DNA of 64,000 nt from positions 4,666,420-4,730,419 of the forward strand of contig OX030961.1 of the NCBI GenBank assembly GCA_943735955.1, read 5' to 3'. Origin of the DNA: Piscicola geometra. Lineage: Eukaryota; Annelida; Clitellata; Hirudinida; Piscicolidae. The stretch's first letter is position 1. Every line of letters begins with the position of its first letter. The notes beneath the pieces were generated by a model, which searched no databases, had not been told where the DNA came from, and worked only from the letters and a program-made list of their open reading frames with translations. The position numbers and the translations under genes were made by a program. Below are positions 1 to 35,986 of this stretch, piece by piece.

Positions 1-519
1 TCAAAATAATATCAGTAACTTAAATACAAACGTGTAAAATAGCAGTCGATTGAAGTCATTTTGATAGATACCGAATAAATATATCTCTTCCTAGTTACGA
101 TTTCAGGCCTTCAACAACTAGGGTGAGGTATATAGACTCTTTTCTGTTCAGTGTGGAGAATACTTCAAAATGTTGAACTTCTGTTCAGAGCTAAGAAAGC
201 AAGAGACGCCAGTAGAAACACCTCATGATACTGACCCGTCTGAGAGGATGTCGTCGGTTAGAATGACTAGTGCAGTCTCGACGCTGTACATGTGAGTCCA
301 AAACCCTCCAATACACTACGCAGACGACTAACCCCAACGATAACACCACAAAAGCGCGCCACACAATCACCCAAAAGTAGAAACCAAAAAACTACCACGA
401 CTATACCACCACAACCATTTTCGAACGAAGTAAACACAACAAAACAACCATAGCCGCCCACAACCATCCCACTCACCACCAACACACTATAACAACCATT
501 GCCCAACGAGGCACCAGCG
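1..519. other. Flank downstream of the Hippo kinase stop codon
   Basis: This stretch holds the presumed 3' UTR of the minus-strand kinase and sequence beyond it. I see no second gene. There is no minus-strand AATAAA (plus-strand TTTATT) here, so the polyadenylation site is unassigned. Confidence 0.4.
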
Positions 520-4889
<4,370 letters not shown>

Positions 4890-5508
4890 ACTAACAGACT
4901 TTTAAATTATAATTTGTAACTCTTTGATTAATTTTATTTAGAAAAAAGAGAAATTGAATTTTATTGGTTTCAAAACTTTTAGAAACTAATACAATATCAG
5001 AAAGAACTCTTAGAAAAGACAGAACTTTTTAAAAGTACATTTATTTGAAAGTGGATAATTATAAAAAATTTATTAACAATATTTAATTTTTTAATCATTT
5101 AATTTCCATTTTCAAAATTGTTAAAAATTTTAAATAAATGAAAAAGTGATTTATTCATTGGAAAGAAAAAAATATAATTTTAAAACTAATTCGATGCATA
5201 GTTTTGTTTATTAAATAATATGTATTCATTAAATAATTAATTTTTTCAATAATATAAAACTAAACCTCTCAAAGCGTTTAGTTTGTATCAAAGAATATTG
5301 ACATTTGTAAACAAAGTATTAATATATTGTAAATGAATCGGGTGATCGTATTTGATACAATATGATGATAAAAGTGTTTGTAAATAAAATATTATCAAAT
5401 ATAGATTAATCAGACGAAATTGTTTGCAAAGAAATACAAATGGCCTGCATTGTCATGCTGGAGTTGAGAAAAGATCCTTGTTAGTGAGATGAGACGATCT
5501 CACACTCC
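4890..5508. promoter_or_regulatory. Intergenic spacer between divergent Hippo kinase and MBD5-like starts
   Basis: Very AT-rich, about 620 bp, between two oppositely oriented start codons. It must hold both 5' UTRs and probably a shared promoter. I see no clear TATA box at a credible distance from either start and no other gene. Promoter status is inferred from position. Confidence 0.4.
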
Positions 5509-26592
<21,084 letters not shown>

Positions 26593-28212
26593 ATGGATTC
26601 AAACAAAAACCTCGTTCAGCTGATGAAGTCCCTGCTGAGTCCATCAAAGTCAACAATCTTCTCCAACAAGAACGACAAAGGAGTCAGTCTCGAAAAGAAA
26701 CAAACCAGCATCTACGTTAGCTCTACTCGCACCAATTACAATACCTCCAAAGAATCTTTAATTTTGGAAACAGATGAACAAACGTCTCATGAAAGAAGAC
26801 AACCACGCCTGCAGAATCTCCCTGTCGAGTGCAAGCTGGAAATCTTTTCGCATCTTGGCGCTCCTGACAAAGTGCGGTGTCAAAGTGTGTGCAAAGAGTG
26901 GAATGAGCTTATCAAAGACCGGTGTTTGTGGAAGAAAATTGACTTTTCTGAAGTAATCCGCTCTTTTCAAGATGTCAATCTTGATGAAGAAAAATCGGAT
27001 GAACTTTACGATGAGAGAAAAAGAATGATAGATAAGAGAATAGCTTTGGAGAAGTATTATGAAACAGAGAAAAGTAGAATGATGGGATACTTCAAGTACT
27101 TAAAACAGCTTAAACCCACTCCAACCGAGATCCACGTATGTTTGGATATTGGGGATATGCAAGACCACTGGCTTGATACCCTTAAAAACTTTTTAGACGA
27201 CAGTGACATCAGGAATCTCAAAAGAGCTTCCATCAACTGGAAAGAAACTCCATGGAAACTTTTTTCCGACTTCTTCTACACTTGGTCCAACAGCAACTAC
27301 TCCGATCTGATCTACAAGCATAGGCGCAGACAACGGCAATTTGTAAATTTTTTCGAAAATTTCACAGCTAAAGCCATCAACTTGAAATATTTGAATTTAC
27401 CATTTGACTGGTCTCCTATCTCCGTGACCCATCTGTGCCAATTGAAAGACACTCTTGAAGAGCTGGTTCTCACCGAGTACTTTGTGCCTCAATCCTTCGA
27501 ACAGTCCATCCTCGACACGCTCCTCTCAAGTCTCACAAAGCTGGAAAAGTTGACCATCAACATCGTGTTTGGAAGTGGTTTGGGCTGGGTTGGTTACAAC
27601 TTTGAGTCGCAGTCCCTTAAATACCTGAACCTTTCAAACTGCAAAGGCATCGCCATCTCGAGGGTGAACATGCCTCGTTTGCAAGTACTCATCTCGAACA
27701 ACAGCACTTTTCTGAGTCATTACCTGACTGGTTCAGAAGACAATCTTGTTAGAAGAAGACTCAACTCAACGCCCCAGCAAGCCTACCAATCCTCTTTGTC
27801 CCCTTCTTCACCTTCCTTGATTCCCCTCCAACAAAGAAAACTGGCAGATTCAGTGCCTTCTCTATTCTCTTCTCTTCCTGAATCTTCATTCCTATCACCA
27901 CCATCAAGTAATCCATACGAATGGTCTCATAGTCTTAAGCCGCTCTTAATCAACTCAAATGCCGCAACAAAAAGCGAAGAAAAGGTCTCTCAAACGACTT
28001 TTTCTGAAGTTTTCTCCAAAACATCTTCCTTGCCGTGTCTCATCGGCGTTTTGAAGAATGGCGCGCCGAGCTTGAATCAGCTGAACCAGTTCCACTTCAA
28101 AGACGCCAAGTGGCCTGCCTTCATCGACTCCTCGCTCAACAAAGCCCTTTTCGAAACTTGCTTCTGTAACTTCCACTCCTCTAGGAGGGTCTCCAAAATC
28201 ATTAACTCTTAA
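26593..28212 (+). CDS. F-box protein with LRR-like repeats, 539 aa
   Basis: Probably a substrate receptor of an SCF (SKP1-CUL1-F-box) ubiquitin ligase. The F-box is at about residues 72-117: LQNLPVECKLEIFSHLG followed by VRCQSVCKEWNEL and CLWKKIDFS. A Lys/Glu-rich stretch (130-165) follows, then leucine-rich segments (LKYLNLPFDW, LEELVLTEYF, LEKLTINIVF, LKYLNLSNC) like degenerate LRRs of FBXL proteins. A Ser/Pro-rich region (about 385-450) precedes the C-terminus. The coding part is one exon. The ATG at 26593 sits two bases after a TTTGATTTCAG acceptor-like sequence, so an upstream noncoding exon is likely. I cannot assign it to a named FBXL family. Confidence 0.8.
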   Translation: MDSNKNLVQLMKSLLSPSKSTIFSNKNDKGVSLEKKQTSIYVSSTRTNYNTSKESLILETDEQTSHERRQPRLQNLPVECKLEIFSHLGAPDKVRCQSVCKEWNELIKDRCLWKKIDFSEVIRSFQDVNLDEEKSDELYDERKRMIDKRIALEKYYETEKSRMMGYFKYLKQLKPTPTEIHVCLDIGDMQDHWLDTLKNFLDDSDIRNLKRASINWKETPWKLFSDFFYTWSNSNYSDLIYKHRRRQRQFVNFFENFTAKAINLKYLNLPFDWSPISVTHLCQLKDTLEELVLTEYFVPQSFEQSILDTLLSSLTKLEKLTINIVFGSGLGWVGYNFESQSLKYLNLSNCKGIAISRVNMPRLQVLISNNSTFLSHYLTGSEDNLVRRRLNSTPQQAYQSSLSPSSPSLIPLQQRKLADSVPSLFSSLPESSFLSPPSSNPYEWSHSLKPLLINSNAATKSEEKVSQTTFSEVFSKTSSLPCLIGVLKNGAPSLNQLNQFHFKDAKWPAFIDSSLNKALFETCFCNFHSSRRVSKIINS

Positions 28213-29042
28213 TCTGCTGGTGATCACTTCAACGGACTGATTTTGAAACTTTCGTGACTGTCAAATGAACTTTTAAATCAAAAAGTTTTATTCTGAACAA
28301 TCTCGAAATATTTTTCAATGAAATACTAAAAACTTGTAAAATAGACAGATTTTATTTAATTGATAAAAAGCTGGTTGTGTAGACAATGAAACATTCTGTG
28401 ATAATCTTTATAGTATAGATTTATTGAAAATTTATTCTTTTTTATATTTCAAATGATCTTCATTCTGCAGTATCTTTAAAGCATAAAAGACTTGAACATT
28501 GATTCAGTGATTTCTGAAGGTTAAATATTTTCAGTATATTAAACTACAACTAGGCACTATTTTGGATATCTTCAACTTTTTCTTGTTTATTGTATCAATT
28601 ATTTTTGACCTTGTTTGACGATAGCCTAAACAATAATTTAGATTAACTGTTTTGCTAGTTATATTGATGGAAATCTCATTTTTATTAAATCTATTAATTA
28701 TTTTCTTTATCTTATTGTAAATAATTTTACCGTTGTCTTTTAGTTGCTTTAGTTGAAATTTGATAATGTACTTTCTCACATTTGCATTCCTACACAACCT
28801 TGCGTAAATAAAATACAGAATTGTGTTTTTAATGGAAAAAATGAAGCTTTTTACCACCTCCAGAAACAATTACTGTGTAAGAGCTTTATTTCTATAATTC
28901 GAATGGTAAAATAATAAGTAAAAAAATTGTTAAAATATTTCTGGTAGATTTTATGTGCTCGGGTGAACTCGTGCTATGCCGCTAGACCAGATATTTTGTT
29001 TTTTCAGCAGTGGCATCAGTTTTTTTGTCTACTGAAAAAAAT
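28213..29042. other. Spacer between the F-box gene and the first orphan gene
   Basis: AT-rich. A minus-strand open frame of 112 codons (28531-28869) is Lys/Ile/Asn-rich as expected from base composition, with no domain or splice context. I see no supportable gene. Confidence 0.4.
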
Positions 29043-31787
29043 TTAAAACTTGTTTTTTTCTGATACTTTTGTAGCTTTGTTGAACCTATTAGGAAAAGAT
29101 TGTTTACCAATTATTTCATGGCTTGGTTTAGTTGAGGTTTCAATGTTTTTTAGTAGATTTGGCTTGTCGCTGAAACTGACATTAAGATTTGCACTTCGAG
29201 GTTTAACTGTTTTGCTGGCAAGACTCGAACCTTTTTTAATCTCTGGTGGCCTGCTGCTTGAACAACTTTGAAGACTTGAAGCTTTATTCTCTGAGTTTTC
29301 TAAACTAGATATTAGTTGAAAAGGTGATTTATCTTTTTTGACTGAAGTTTTTTTTCCTTTTTTGGTCAATGGATCGGAGATCGGCCCTTTTTTAGCAAAA
29401 GTTTTAGTTTTATTGGGAGGTGAACACTCGTTTTGTATGTTTTGTAAGTCATTATGACATTTTTTTAAAGTACGTTTTTTATGAAAAAATTCTTGTTTCA
29501 TTGCTTTCAAATCATAGTTTTCAAAACTGCGTTCTTGGCGAGTGCTGGAGAGGGAAAAAGTCTCAAGTTTCACAGCAGGTTGTTTAATATTGCTTTCCTC
29601 GAGCTGAACAATATTTGGAGTCTTCGATATCAATTTCATTTTTTCTCCAGCGTCAATCGAAAACTGAAAGACAGGCTCATCAGAATCAATGTGTTTCTCT
29701 TCCTCTTCCTTATTCACACACAATTCCACAATGTCTTTTTCCAATGGTTCCATAGTGTTTTTTTCTATTGAAGCATTTTCAAAACAAGTGTTTCTATTAA
29801 AAAGTATTTTTGGACTATTTTCAAAGAGATTGGCTGAGTAAAAATCTTGGTTGTCATTTTCAAGTGTTGCCGAAAGGTTTTTTGCATTGAGTGGATTCGA
29901 TTCTGTTCCATCAGAATTTTCGTAATACAATTCCGTTTCATATTGGTGGCTCTGGTATTCCATTTCAACATTGACTACCCTGGAAGCCTCCATCGAATAG
30001 AATGCTCTCAGCTCACTTTGACTTACCTCCTCAGACATTCCTGACTTTTTGTAAGATGATTTAAGATCTTCTTTTATCGAAGCTTTTAAATCGTCATTGC
30101 TTGAGTAGTTGAGACTTTGTATTTTTTTCTGCTTTTTATTTGCTGATTGAATATTAACGTTGAAAGATTTGCGATCACGCTTGCTACAAAGAGTATCACA
30201 TTTGTTACTCTTATTAATAACACTGTCTTCACGTTTTTCTGATTCAAAAACATCACATTTTTGTCTACTTCCAGCTTTATAATCGCCATTTGGCTTTTTT
30301 ACAGGATTTTCATTATTATTTTTGTAACCAAGTTCTTCATCAACTCCTTTAATTTCAGGATCATCGTCATTATTATTTTTGCCATGGTTATTATTAGATC
30401 CATCACTTCCTCTAAATTGCGTAGATCTTTCATAACCAGGCACTATTTTATGTTCTTCACCTTCATTTTCTGCTTTCTCTTCACTTTCTTTTCCTTCTGT
30501 AATGGCATTTTCTTGCTCTTCTACATTGAAATTTTCTTCATCGTTTCTATTTACTGCGTAGATATTCACTTCATCATTTTCATTGTCATCTGTATTTGCT
30601 GCCCCAAAATACTCCTGTTCTTCAATAGGTATGTCTTGATGAATGTTAGCTTCGCTTTTCTGAAAGACGCTAGAAGGTATTGTCTTACCAATATTATACT
30701 CAGATGTTATTGCTACTGTACGCTTTGATTTATTTTCTGGTTTGTTTAATGATGCAAAATCACGTTCATCATCTACTACAAGAGAATTTGAAGTCTGCAC
30801 GCCTAGTGAATTCTTTATTGTTACTTCATTTTTCCCCTTTTTATCGTTGAAACACTTGCGTTTTGTAGGCTTTTTATTCAGCCTATTGCGTAACTTCGAC
30901 ATACACTCTTCGCAGTCAGAGATATCACTCATTAAGTCACAAGAATAGTTTTCACCTCTTCTCAAAAGTTTGTGCTTCTGCAGTTTGCAAGAAGTTGCTA
31001 ACACATACACATACTTGAAGAGTTCAATGGAGAACTTGCAAAATAACGAGATTATGAACGAAAGAAGCAAAAGAATGTGCGCGCAAGCGTTCCGGAAGGC
31101 ACACATGGCCGCCCTACAGTCTTCTTCGTTCTCGCCAAGACCCCAAGACTCCTTATTCTTCAGGATTCTTTCCTCTTCATCCTTACGAGGATGCTTTTCC
31201 CTGTAGACACACAATTCTCTACATGGGGATATCTGTTTTCTCGGTGATGTTGTACACTTTTTAAGCCTTCTCAAAGGTTTGTACTGCGTGTTACAAAAAG
31301 GTATTGTGTGTAAATTTTCATCACTTGATTTTTTGGAGTTTTCGGAATCACAAATAACATCCAACTTCATAGAAAGTTTCTGAAATGAATCAAGAAACTT
31401 TGGTGAAACTATTCGGCCCTTGTTGATGCCAGTATTTTTATTAACGGATTCATTATTCCTTTGAGGGAGAAAGTAGGCACTCTTTCCAGCGAAGTGATTA
31501 GTGGAGACGGTACTATTTTTGAGAGAAGTGACATAGTCTTTCTTACACAAAACTCTGCAGTCCTGGCGGGGTTCAGAAGCACGCGAGTCTTGGATTCGAG
31601 TGTTGATGGACTTTAAGAAGTTGAAAACAAACTGATTGTTTCGAGGTCGTTTCTTGAAACCTTCGCTGCAGATTCTTCTCTGATTAGACTTTTCTTCATT
31701 GATGTTTTTGAGGAGGTTTGTGGAATTGTCTTTATTTTGTGAACGTTTCTTTAGCCTTTCTTGTCCATGATTGACAGAGTCATTCAT
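29043..31787 (-). CDS. Orphan gene A: 914-aa disordered protein with one hydrophobic segment
   Basis: Not recognised. One intronless frame starts at an ATG with a good context. Residues 1-220 are basic and Ser/Asn-rich. A strongly hydrophobic stretch at about 231-265 (HILLLLSFIISLFCKFSIEL) is a likely membrane helix. CEEC follows at 292-295, before a Lys-rich patch. Residues 330-914 are polar, with acidic (about 400-460) and Lys/Ser-rich zones, and no folded domain is evident. There is no N-terminal signal peptide. It starts head-to-head with orphan B, 414 bp away. The uninterrupted 2.7-kb frame in AT-rich DNA argues that it is real. Orphans C, D, E and F share the basic, hydrophobic-segment and disordered layout. 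Confidence 0.65.
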   Translation of the reverse strand: MNDSVNHGQERLKKRSQNKDNSTNLLKNINEEKSNQRRICSEGFKKRPRNNQFVFNFLKSINTRIQDSRASEPRQDCRVLCKKDYVTSLKNSTVSTNHFAGKSAYFLPQRNNESVNKNTGINKGRIVSPKFLDSFQKLSMKLDVICDSENSKKSSDENLHTIPFCNTQYKPLRRLKKCTTSPRKQISPCRELCVYREKHPRKDEEERILKNKESWGLGENEEDCRAAMCAFRNACAHILLLLSFIISLFCKFSIELFKYVYVLATSCKLQKHKLLRRGENYSCDLMSDISDCEECMSKLRNRLNKKPTKRKCFNDKKGKNEVTIKNSLGVQTSNSLVVDDERDFASLNKPENKSKRTVAITSEYNIGKTIPSSVFQKSEANIHQDIPIEEQEYFGAANTDDNENDEVNIYAVNRNDEENFNVEEQENAITEGKESEEKAENEGEEHKIVPGYERSTQFRGSDGSNNNHGKNNNDDDPEIKGVDEELGYKNNNENPVKKPNGDYKAGSRQKCDVFESEKREDSVINKSNKCDTLCSKRDRKSFNVNIQSANKKQKKIQSLNYSSNDDLKASIKEDLKSSYKKSGMSEEVSQSELRAFYSMEASRVVNVEMEYQSHQYETELYYENSDGTESNPLNAKNLSATLENDNQDFYSANLFENSPKILFNRNTCFENASIEKNTMEPLEKDIVELCVNKEEEEKHIDSDEPVFQFSIDAGEKMKLISKTPNIVQLEESNIKQPAVKLETFSLSSTRQERSFENYDLKAMKQEFFHKKRTLKKCHNDLQNIQNECSPPNKTKTFAKKGPISDPLTKKGKKTSVKKDKSPFQLISSLENSENKASSLQSCSSSRPPEIKKGSSLASKTVKPRSANLNVSFSDKPNLLKNIETSTKPSHEIIGKQSFPNRFNKATKVSEKNKF

Positions 31788-32201
31788 GGTAGGTTTTCTT
31801 TAGTTTGTTTATTTACTTATGAGAGATGTTGACGTGATTTTTAAAACAATTTATTTTATTTTAAGCATAAAGTTTGAAAAAGATAGTTACAATGAGCTAT
31901 TTAAATAGTAAAATTTTCTTCAATCTTCTGGTTTTATGAATGAGTTGAAAATATACAATTAAATGAAAATATAAAGAAAGAGATGTAGAAATAGTTTTAT
32001 GACGTTCAAAAATAGAACCAACAAAGGAAAAAAATAAACTAAAAAATGAATACTGAAACACATAAAAAAATCTTTAAAAACTAGTTATTTTTGCAAAATT
32101 CGGTCATAAAACCAAATGCTAAAACTAATTTCATGTAAACCGTCCCTAAAAGGGTAAAATTGGTTATATATATAAAAACAAATTAAATTTACATTTTTAA
32201 A
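31788..32201. promoter_or_regulatory. Spacer between divergent orphan genes A and B
   Basis: AT-rich, 414 bp between opposite start codons. A TATATATATAAAA run about 35 bp before the orphan B start resembles a TATA element. Nothing else is evident. Confidence 0.35.
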
Positions 32202-32600
32202 ATGGATACAATTTCTGAGAGACGCATGTTTCAGCAAATATTCAATAAAATACACGCGGTGGAGAATGAAGACTGCATTAGAAGAAAAGCAATAGCAGAT
32301 GGAAAAGTTGAAACGAATGAAATTGAGGAAGTTGCGCTAGATGAAAACCTGGAAGATGATACAGAGAATGCCCGCGAAGACGAAATGAGCGGAAAGTCAA
32401 AAATGGTTGTGTCCGTTGCATGGAAGAAGAAAAGTAAAATATCTCTCAGGAAGTATTCTTTCAACCAAGGAAACAAGGGTCGGCCCACAGGAATAAGAAA
32501 CGATAATGAGGACACTCCAGTAGAAAGTAGTATTCCACGAACAATATTTTTTGCATCTTTTATTATATTTTTAGCCGCGTGCTTTTATTTTAATCTGTAA
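32202..32600 (+). CDS. Orphan gene B: 132-aa tail-anchored membrane protein candidate
   Basis: Not recognised. The N-terminal 60 residues are mixed-charge with an acidic stretch (about 36-62), then a Lys/Arg-rich basic region (70-100). The C-terminal 20 residues (FFASFIIFLAACFYFNL) form one hydrophobic segment ending at the stop codon. That is the topology of a tail-anchored protein with its N-terminus in the cytosol. Single exon. It converges with orphan C, 305 bp away. Confidence 0.6.
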   Translation: MDTISERRMFQQIFNKIHAVENEDCIRRKAIADGKVETNEIEEVALDENLEDDTENAREDEMSGKSKMVVSVAWKKKSKISLRKYSFNQGNKGRPTGIRNDNEDTPVESSIPRTIFFASFIIFLAACFYFNL

Positions 32601-32905
32601 GAACTCCAAAATGAATTGTATTTTCATCTTATAAATCAACAATCTTTTGCTGTTGCCAAACTAGATTATATAACTTTTATAAAACACATAAGAGTAACAT
32701 TAAAAATATATTTTTATTTTCTAATAACGCGAAAACTTGCGAATTTCTTTAGATGAAAGATTTTTTAGATACATAAACTGATCAGTAAAGTTTTTATGAA
32801 AATTGAAATGATTAAAAGCTCATCGGTCAGAGTTTTATCCTTATATAACAAGTAAATATTTTGTTGCCTGGAAACTAATTGTGGTAGAAATTTAAATGAG
32901 CAAAA

Positions 32906-35812
32906 TCAAACGAATCTTAGAGTTTTTAAAGGAATATTTTGCCTTGAGGGACGATACTTTTCGTCTGAAACAACCTTTTTGAAATAAACTTTAGGCTTCT
33001 TGAACTGCGCCAGTTTCTCAAGAAGCGATGTTTTGTGGCTCAGCATCTGGACGCTGTTTGTGTGCTTGACTGGAACGTAGTTGAACTGGTCGTCAGTCAG
33101 AACTCCGCACTGCAGCACTTTGATTATGCTCTCTGGGGAAGTCTCAAGCAAGCGAGGAGGTCTCTTGTTCTGGAGAGTTTCAATCAGGGAGGAGTTGGAA
33201 GCACCACCTACATCTTTATCCTTGCAGGCTGAATTTTTTCTGAGAGGGTCGCCAAGGAACCACGAATGGATCTGCTCGTAATCTACCTCGTTGCAGAACT
33301 CGGTCGAAGGCTTTTTGAGAGTGAATGAAGATTTCGTTTTGAAGGGCTTGTTAGTCTGCTGTAGAGTCGTTTCTGGAGCATTTTTGTGCATATTTTCAAC
33401 GTAATTATCAAAGTTTTTGGATGGCTTGTAACTATCCTTTTGTGATTTTGGGACTATTTGGTGTGTTTGCATAGATGAAAATTGGGCAAAAGTTTGGCTG
33501 GTTTGTTTCAGTGACTGCTGACTTTTCAGTGCGGGTTGAGTAAGTGAAGAGTTTTGGCATTTGTTGGGACTTTGTAGATGCTCAAACGTCTTTGATTGGT
33601 TTGTTACGAAAATATTCTGTCTTGTTGATTCTGTTAGTGGCTGTTGAAATACTTGTGGAAAAAACTGAAGCTGTTGTGAAAAAGGTGGTTGTTGAGAAGG
33701 TTGTTGTTTCAATGGATGTTGTGGCTGCTTTTCAGATAAACTAAAACTTATTGTTCTTTGATTTTGGTGATTTGGGTATGTGCCATTATTTATTTCTGAA
33801 CATGGTGAATTTGTATCAAATAGTTTTTGTTTCGAATCGTTTAGTTGTGTATTAAAATTTAATGGCTCCTCAAAACATGTTTTTAACTGGAAGTGTTCGG
33901 AAAGAAAAGTAGTTGAATTAGCTTCCCTTCGATTCTCCACAGGTTTTGGGTACGATGGTTTGTCTTGCGAGTTCTTTTGAGGTGATGAATTTGGATTATT
34001 TATAGCTTGATTTTCGCTTTTCACAGAAGCAGATCCATTTGATGACGAATCCTTCGACTTTACAGAACTCTTGAATATCTTCAACTGACCTAACTTGGAT
34101 GTAAGATCTTCAATCGTCTCATTCAAGTCATTAAGACAAGAAACTCTGTTGCTCTCTTCACATAAACTCTCTTTATCATGAATTCCATCCCCACTGTAAG
34201 GTTTATTCTGTACATTGTCCGAACTCGGAATATAATTGTTGTTACTCGAGAGAGTTTTGTGTTCGGAATCTTGGGCGAAAGACTCGTTTAATGACCGGGT
34301 CCCATTCAACAAACGCGTATCAACACTGGAGTTTCCAAAAAAACTTTCAGTTTCTTGTTTCTGGATGCTAGATTTTCCGGAATTTTCTTTACTGGCTTGA
34401 CTTTCAAAGACGCTTCTTTCTTTTGAGTTTTTGGAATTTTCTTTTTCCGCTTGATCAACCAGTGATGCTTCACTATTTTCTTCTTCACCTTCGCTTGTTT
34501 TGGGACTTTCAATACTTTGATTTGAGCCTTTTCCCACTGAAGCAATAGGTGTCTCGAAAGGTTCAACTATTTGAACACTTTTCTTGTGTGACATGGAAGT
34601 TATGTTATTTCCTACATTTTGCGAAAGTTTCACATTTTTGCTTGTCGATTTTTCTTCGGAAGATGTTCCCAGATAACTCGCGTTGTTTTCATCAACTTTG
34701 TTCATAAAAAAGGCTTCAGGGGGCTTTCTCGAGTCCCTCGAAGAGTGCTTCATCTCTTTGGAAGTTTCAATTCCTTCAATACTTTTTGTCGTTTCAACCG
34801 CATTCGAATCGCTTCCATTAGGCTTTTTTAAAGAGCTTTTAGTCTTTACTATAAGATTATTCACAAAAGATAATTCCGGAGACATTGAAGGTTGGTACAT
34901 ATCTTTTGAAGTTCTAAACCTTTCCAACATTTTTCCAGCATCTGACTTTCGAATTTCTTTTGAGTTTTTTTGAGCAAAACTTCTCGAGTTTATACTAACC
35001 TTTTTTGCTTCATTTGAATAAATTTGGGGTTTTCTTTCTGAATTTTTTATTGAATTTAAAAGTTTTTCTTTAGAATTGTTTATACTTACGGATTTTCTTT
35101 TTCCATCCAGGCTATTTCTAGCTTTATTTAGGCTTGTTGACGTCGACTTTTTCAGGTTTATGCACAATTTCTTTTCTTCAGTGGAATCAAATCTGTTCTT
35201 GCTTTCGAAATATGTCCTTAAAGACTGTCTTGAATGCTTGGCATGCAGACTGCCACAATACAACTTACTGAATGGAAAATCGTTTTTTTCATTTTCTTCG
35301 AGTTTCCCACAATTTACTCTTTTTCTAAACTTTCGTTTTTTGTGACGTTTCTTATGAACCTTTTGGCATTTTTCTTTCAAAGTTGTTTGGTTATAGGCAT
35401 TCACAAAAGAGCTCATAAACCCACTGATTAAATACGAAAAGAACGCAATCAACCAGCAAATCAATTCGAACACATCTTGTTTTGTGTCTTTTTTCTCAAT
35501 ACCTAGAGAAGGGCTACGAGATAGCTTGATGCTTTTTCTATGATAACCCTTTTTCTTTCTGTTGAAGTCATTCTTCTTGCTACATTTCCCCTCTATAAAA
35601 CTCTCTGAGCTGCAAGAACGTAAGCAGCTGCCCTTGCAAAATCGCTTTTTGCTCTCTTCGGCTCCAAACGCCTGCTTGCAGTTGTTGCAGCTGGAGTTCT
35701 TTCTCGGCGTTCTTCTCAAGACTTTAGAGTTCATCAATAAAGAACTGTTTGTGTTCAACACACGCGCTCCTTTCTGAGGCACTTTCTTTTGCTTCGGTTC
35801 ATCGTGCCACAT
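32906..35812 (-). CDS. Orphan gene C: 968-aa protein with CNNC motif and one TM segment
   Basis: Not recognised. The layout parallels orphan A: a basic Cys-containing head (CNNCK at 42-46, more cysteines at 59-77), a hydrophobic segment at about 114-138 (FELICWLIAFFSYLISGF), a very basic stretch (about 148-166, KKRHKKRKFRKR), then more than 750 disordered residues rich in Ser, Lys, Asn and Gln. A Gln/Pro-rich zone lies near 690-730. The frame stays open upstream of the Met for a Ser/Arg-rich stretch containing possible acceptors, so an extra 5' exon is possible. A join from orphan D does not fit by phase: D ends with one spare base, while all candidate acceptors here also leave one. Confidence 0.62.
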   Translation of the reverse strand: MWHDEPKQKKVPQKGARVLNTNSSLLMNSKVLRRTPRKNSSCNNCKQAFGAEESKKRFCKGSCLRSCSSESFIEGKCSKKNDFNRKKKGYHRKSIKLSRSPSLGIEKKDTKQDVFELICWLIAFFSYLISGFMSSFVNAYNQTTLKEKCQKVHKKRHKKRKFRKRVNCGKLEENEKNDFPFSKLYCGSLHAKHSRQSLRTYFESKNRFDSTEEKKLCINLKKSTSTSLNKARNSLDGKRKSVSINNSKEKLLNSIKNSERKPQIYSNEAKKVSINSRSFAQKNSKEIRKSDAGKMLERFRTSKDMYQPSMSPELSFVNNLIVKTKSSLKKPNGSDSNAVETTKSIEGIETSKEMKHSSRDSRKPPEAFFMNKVDENNASYLGTSSEEKSTSKNVKLSQNVGNNITSMSHKKSVQIVEPFETPIASVGKGSNQSIESPKTSEGEEENSEASLVDQAEKENSKNSKERSVFESQASKENSGKSSIQKQETESFFGNSSVDTRLLNGTRSLNESFAQDSEHKTLSSNNNYIPSSDNVQNKPYSGDGIHDKESLCEESNRVSCLNDLNETIEDLTSKLGQLKIFKSSVKSKDSSSNGSASVKSENQAINNPNSSPQKNSQDKPSYPKPVENRREANSTTFLSEHFQLKTCFEEPLNFNTQLNDSKQKLFDTNSPCSEINNGTYPNHQNQRTISFSLSEKQPQHPLKQQPSQQPPFSQQLQFFPQVFQQPLTESTRQNIFVTNQSKTFEHLQSPNKCQNSSLTQPALKSQQSLKQTSQTFAQFSSMQTHQIVPKSQKDSYKPSKNFDNYVENMHKNAPETTLQQTNKPFKTKSSFTLKKPSTEFCNEVDYEQIHSWFLGDPLRKNSACKDKDVGGASNSSLIETLQNKRPPRLLETSPESIIKVLQCGVLTDDQFNYVPVKHTNSVQMLSHKTSLLEKLAQFKKPKVYFKKVVSDEKYRPSRQNIPLKTLRFV

Positions 35813-35986
35813 GCCGAGTCTTTTATGCTTCTTTCGTGAGCTTTTCCTGCTACGGGAACTAAGGGAGTGTTAAAAGGTGTTCCATGATGTTTCTTATTTG
35901 AAAATTGACTGTTTACTTACTTTACGTCATGAAAAAGTTGATCAACATTTACAGTTAAAAAAATAATCTTTGAAAAACAATTAACT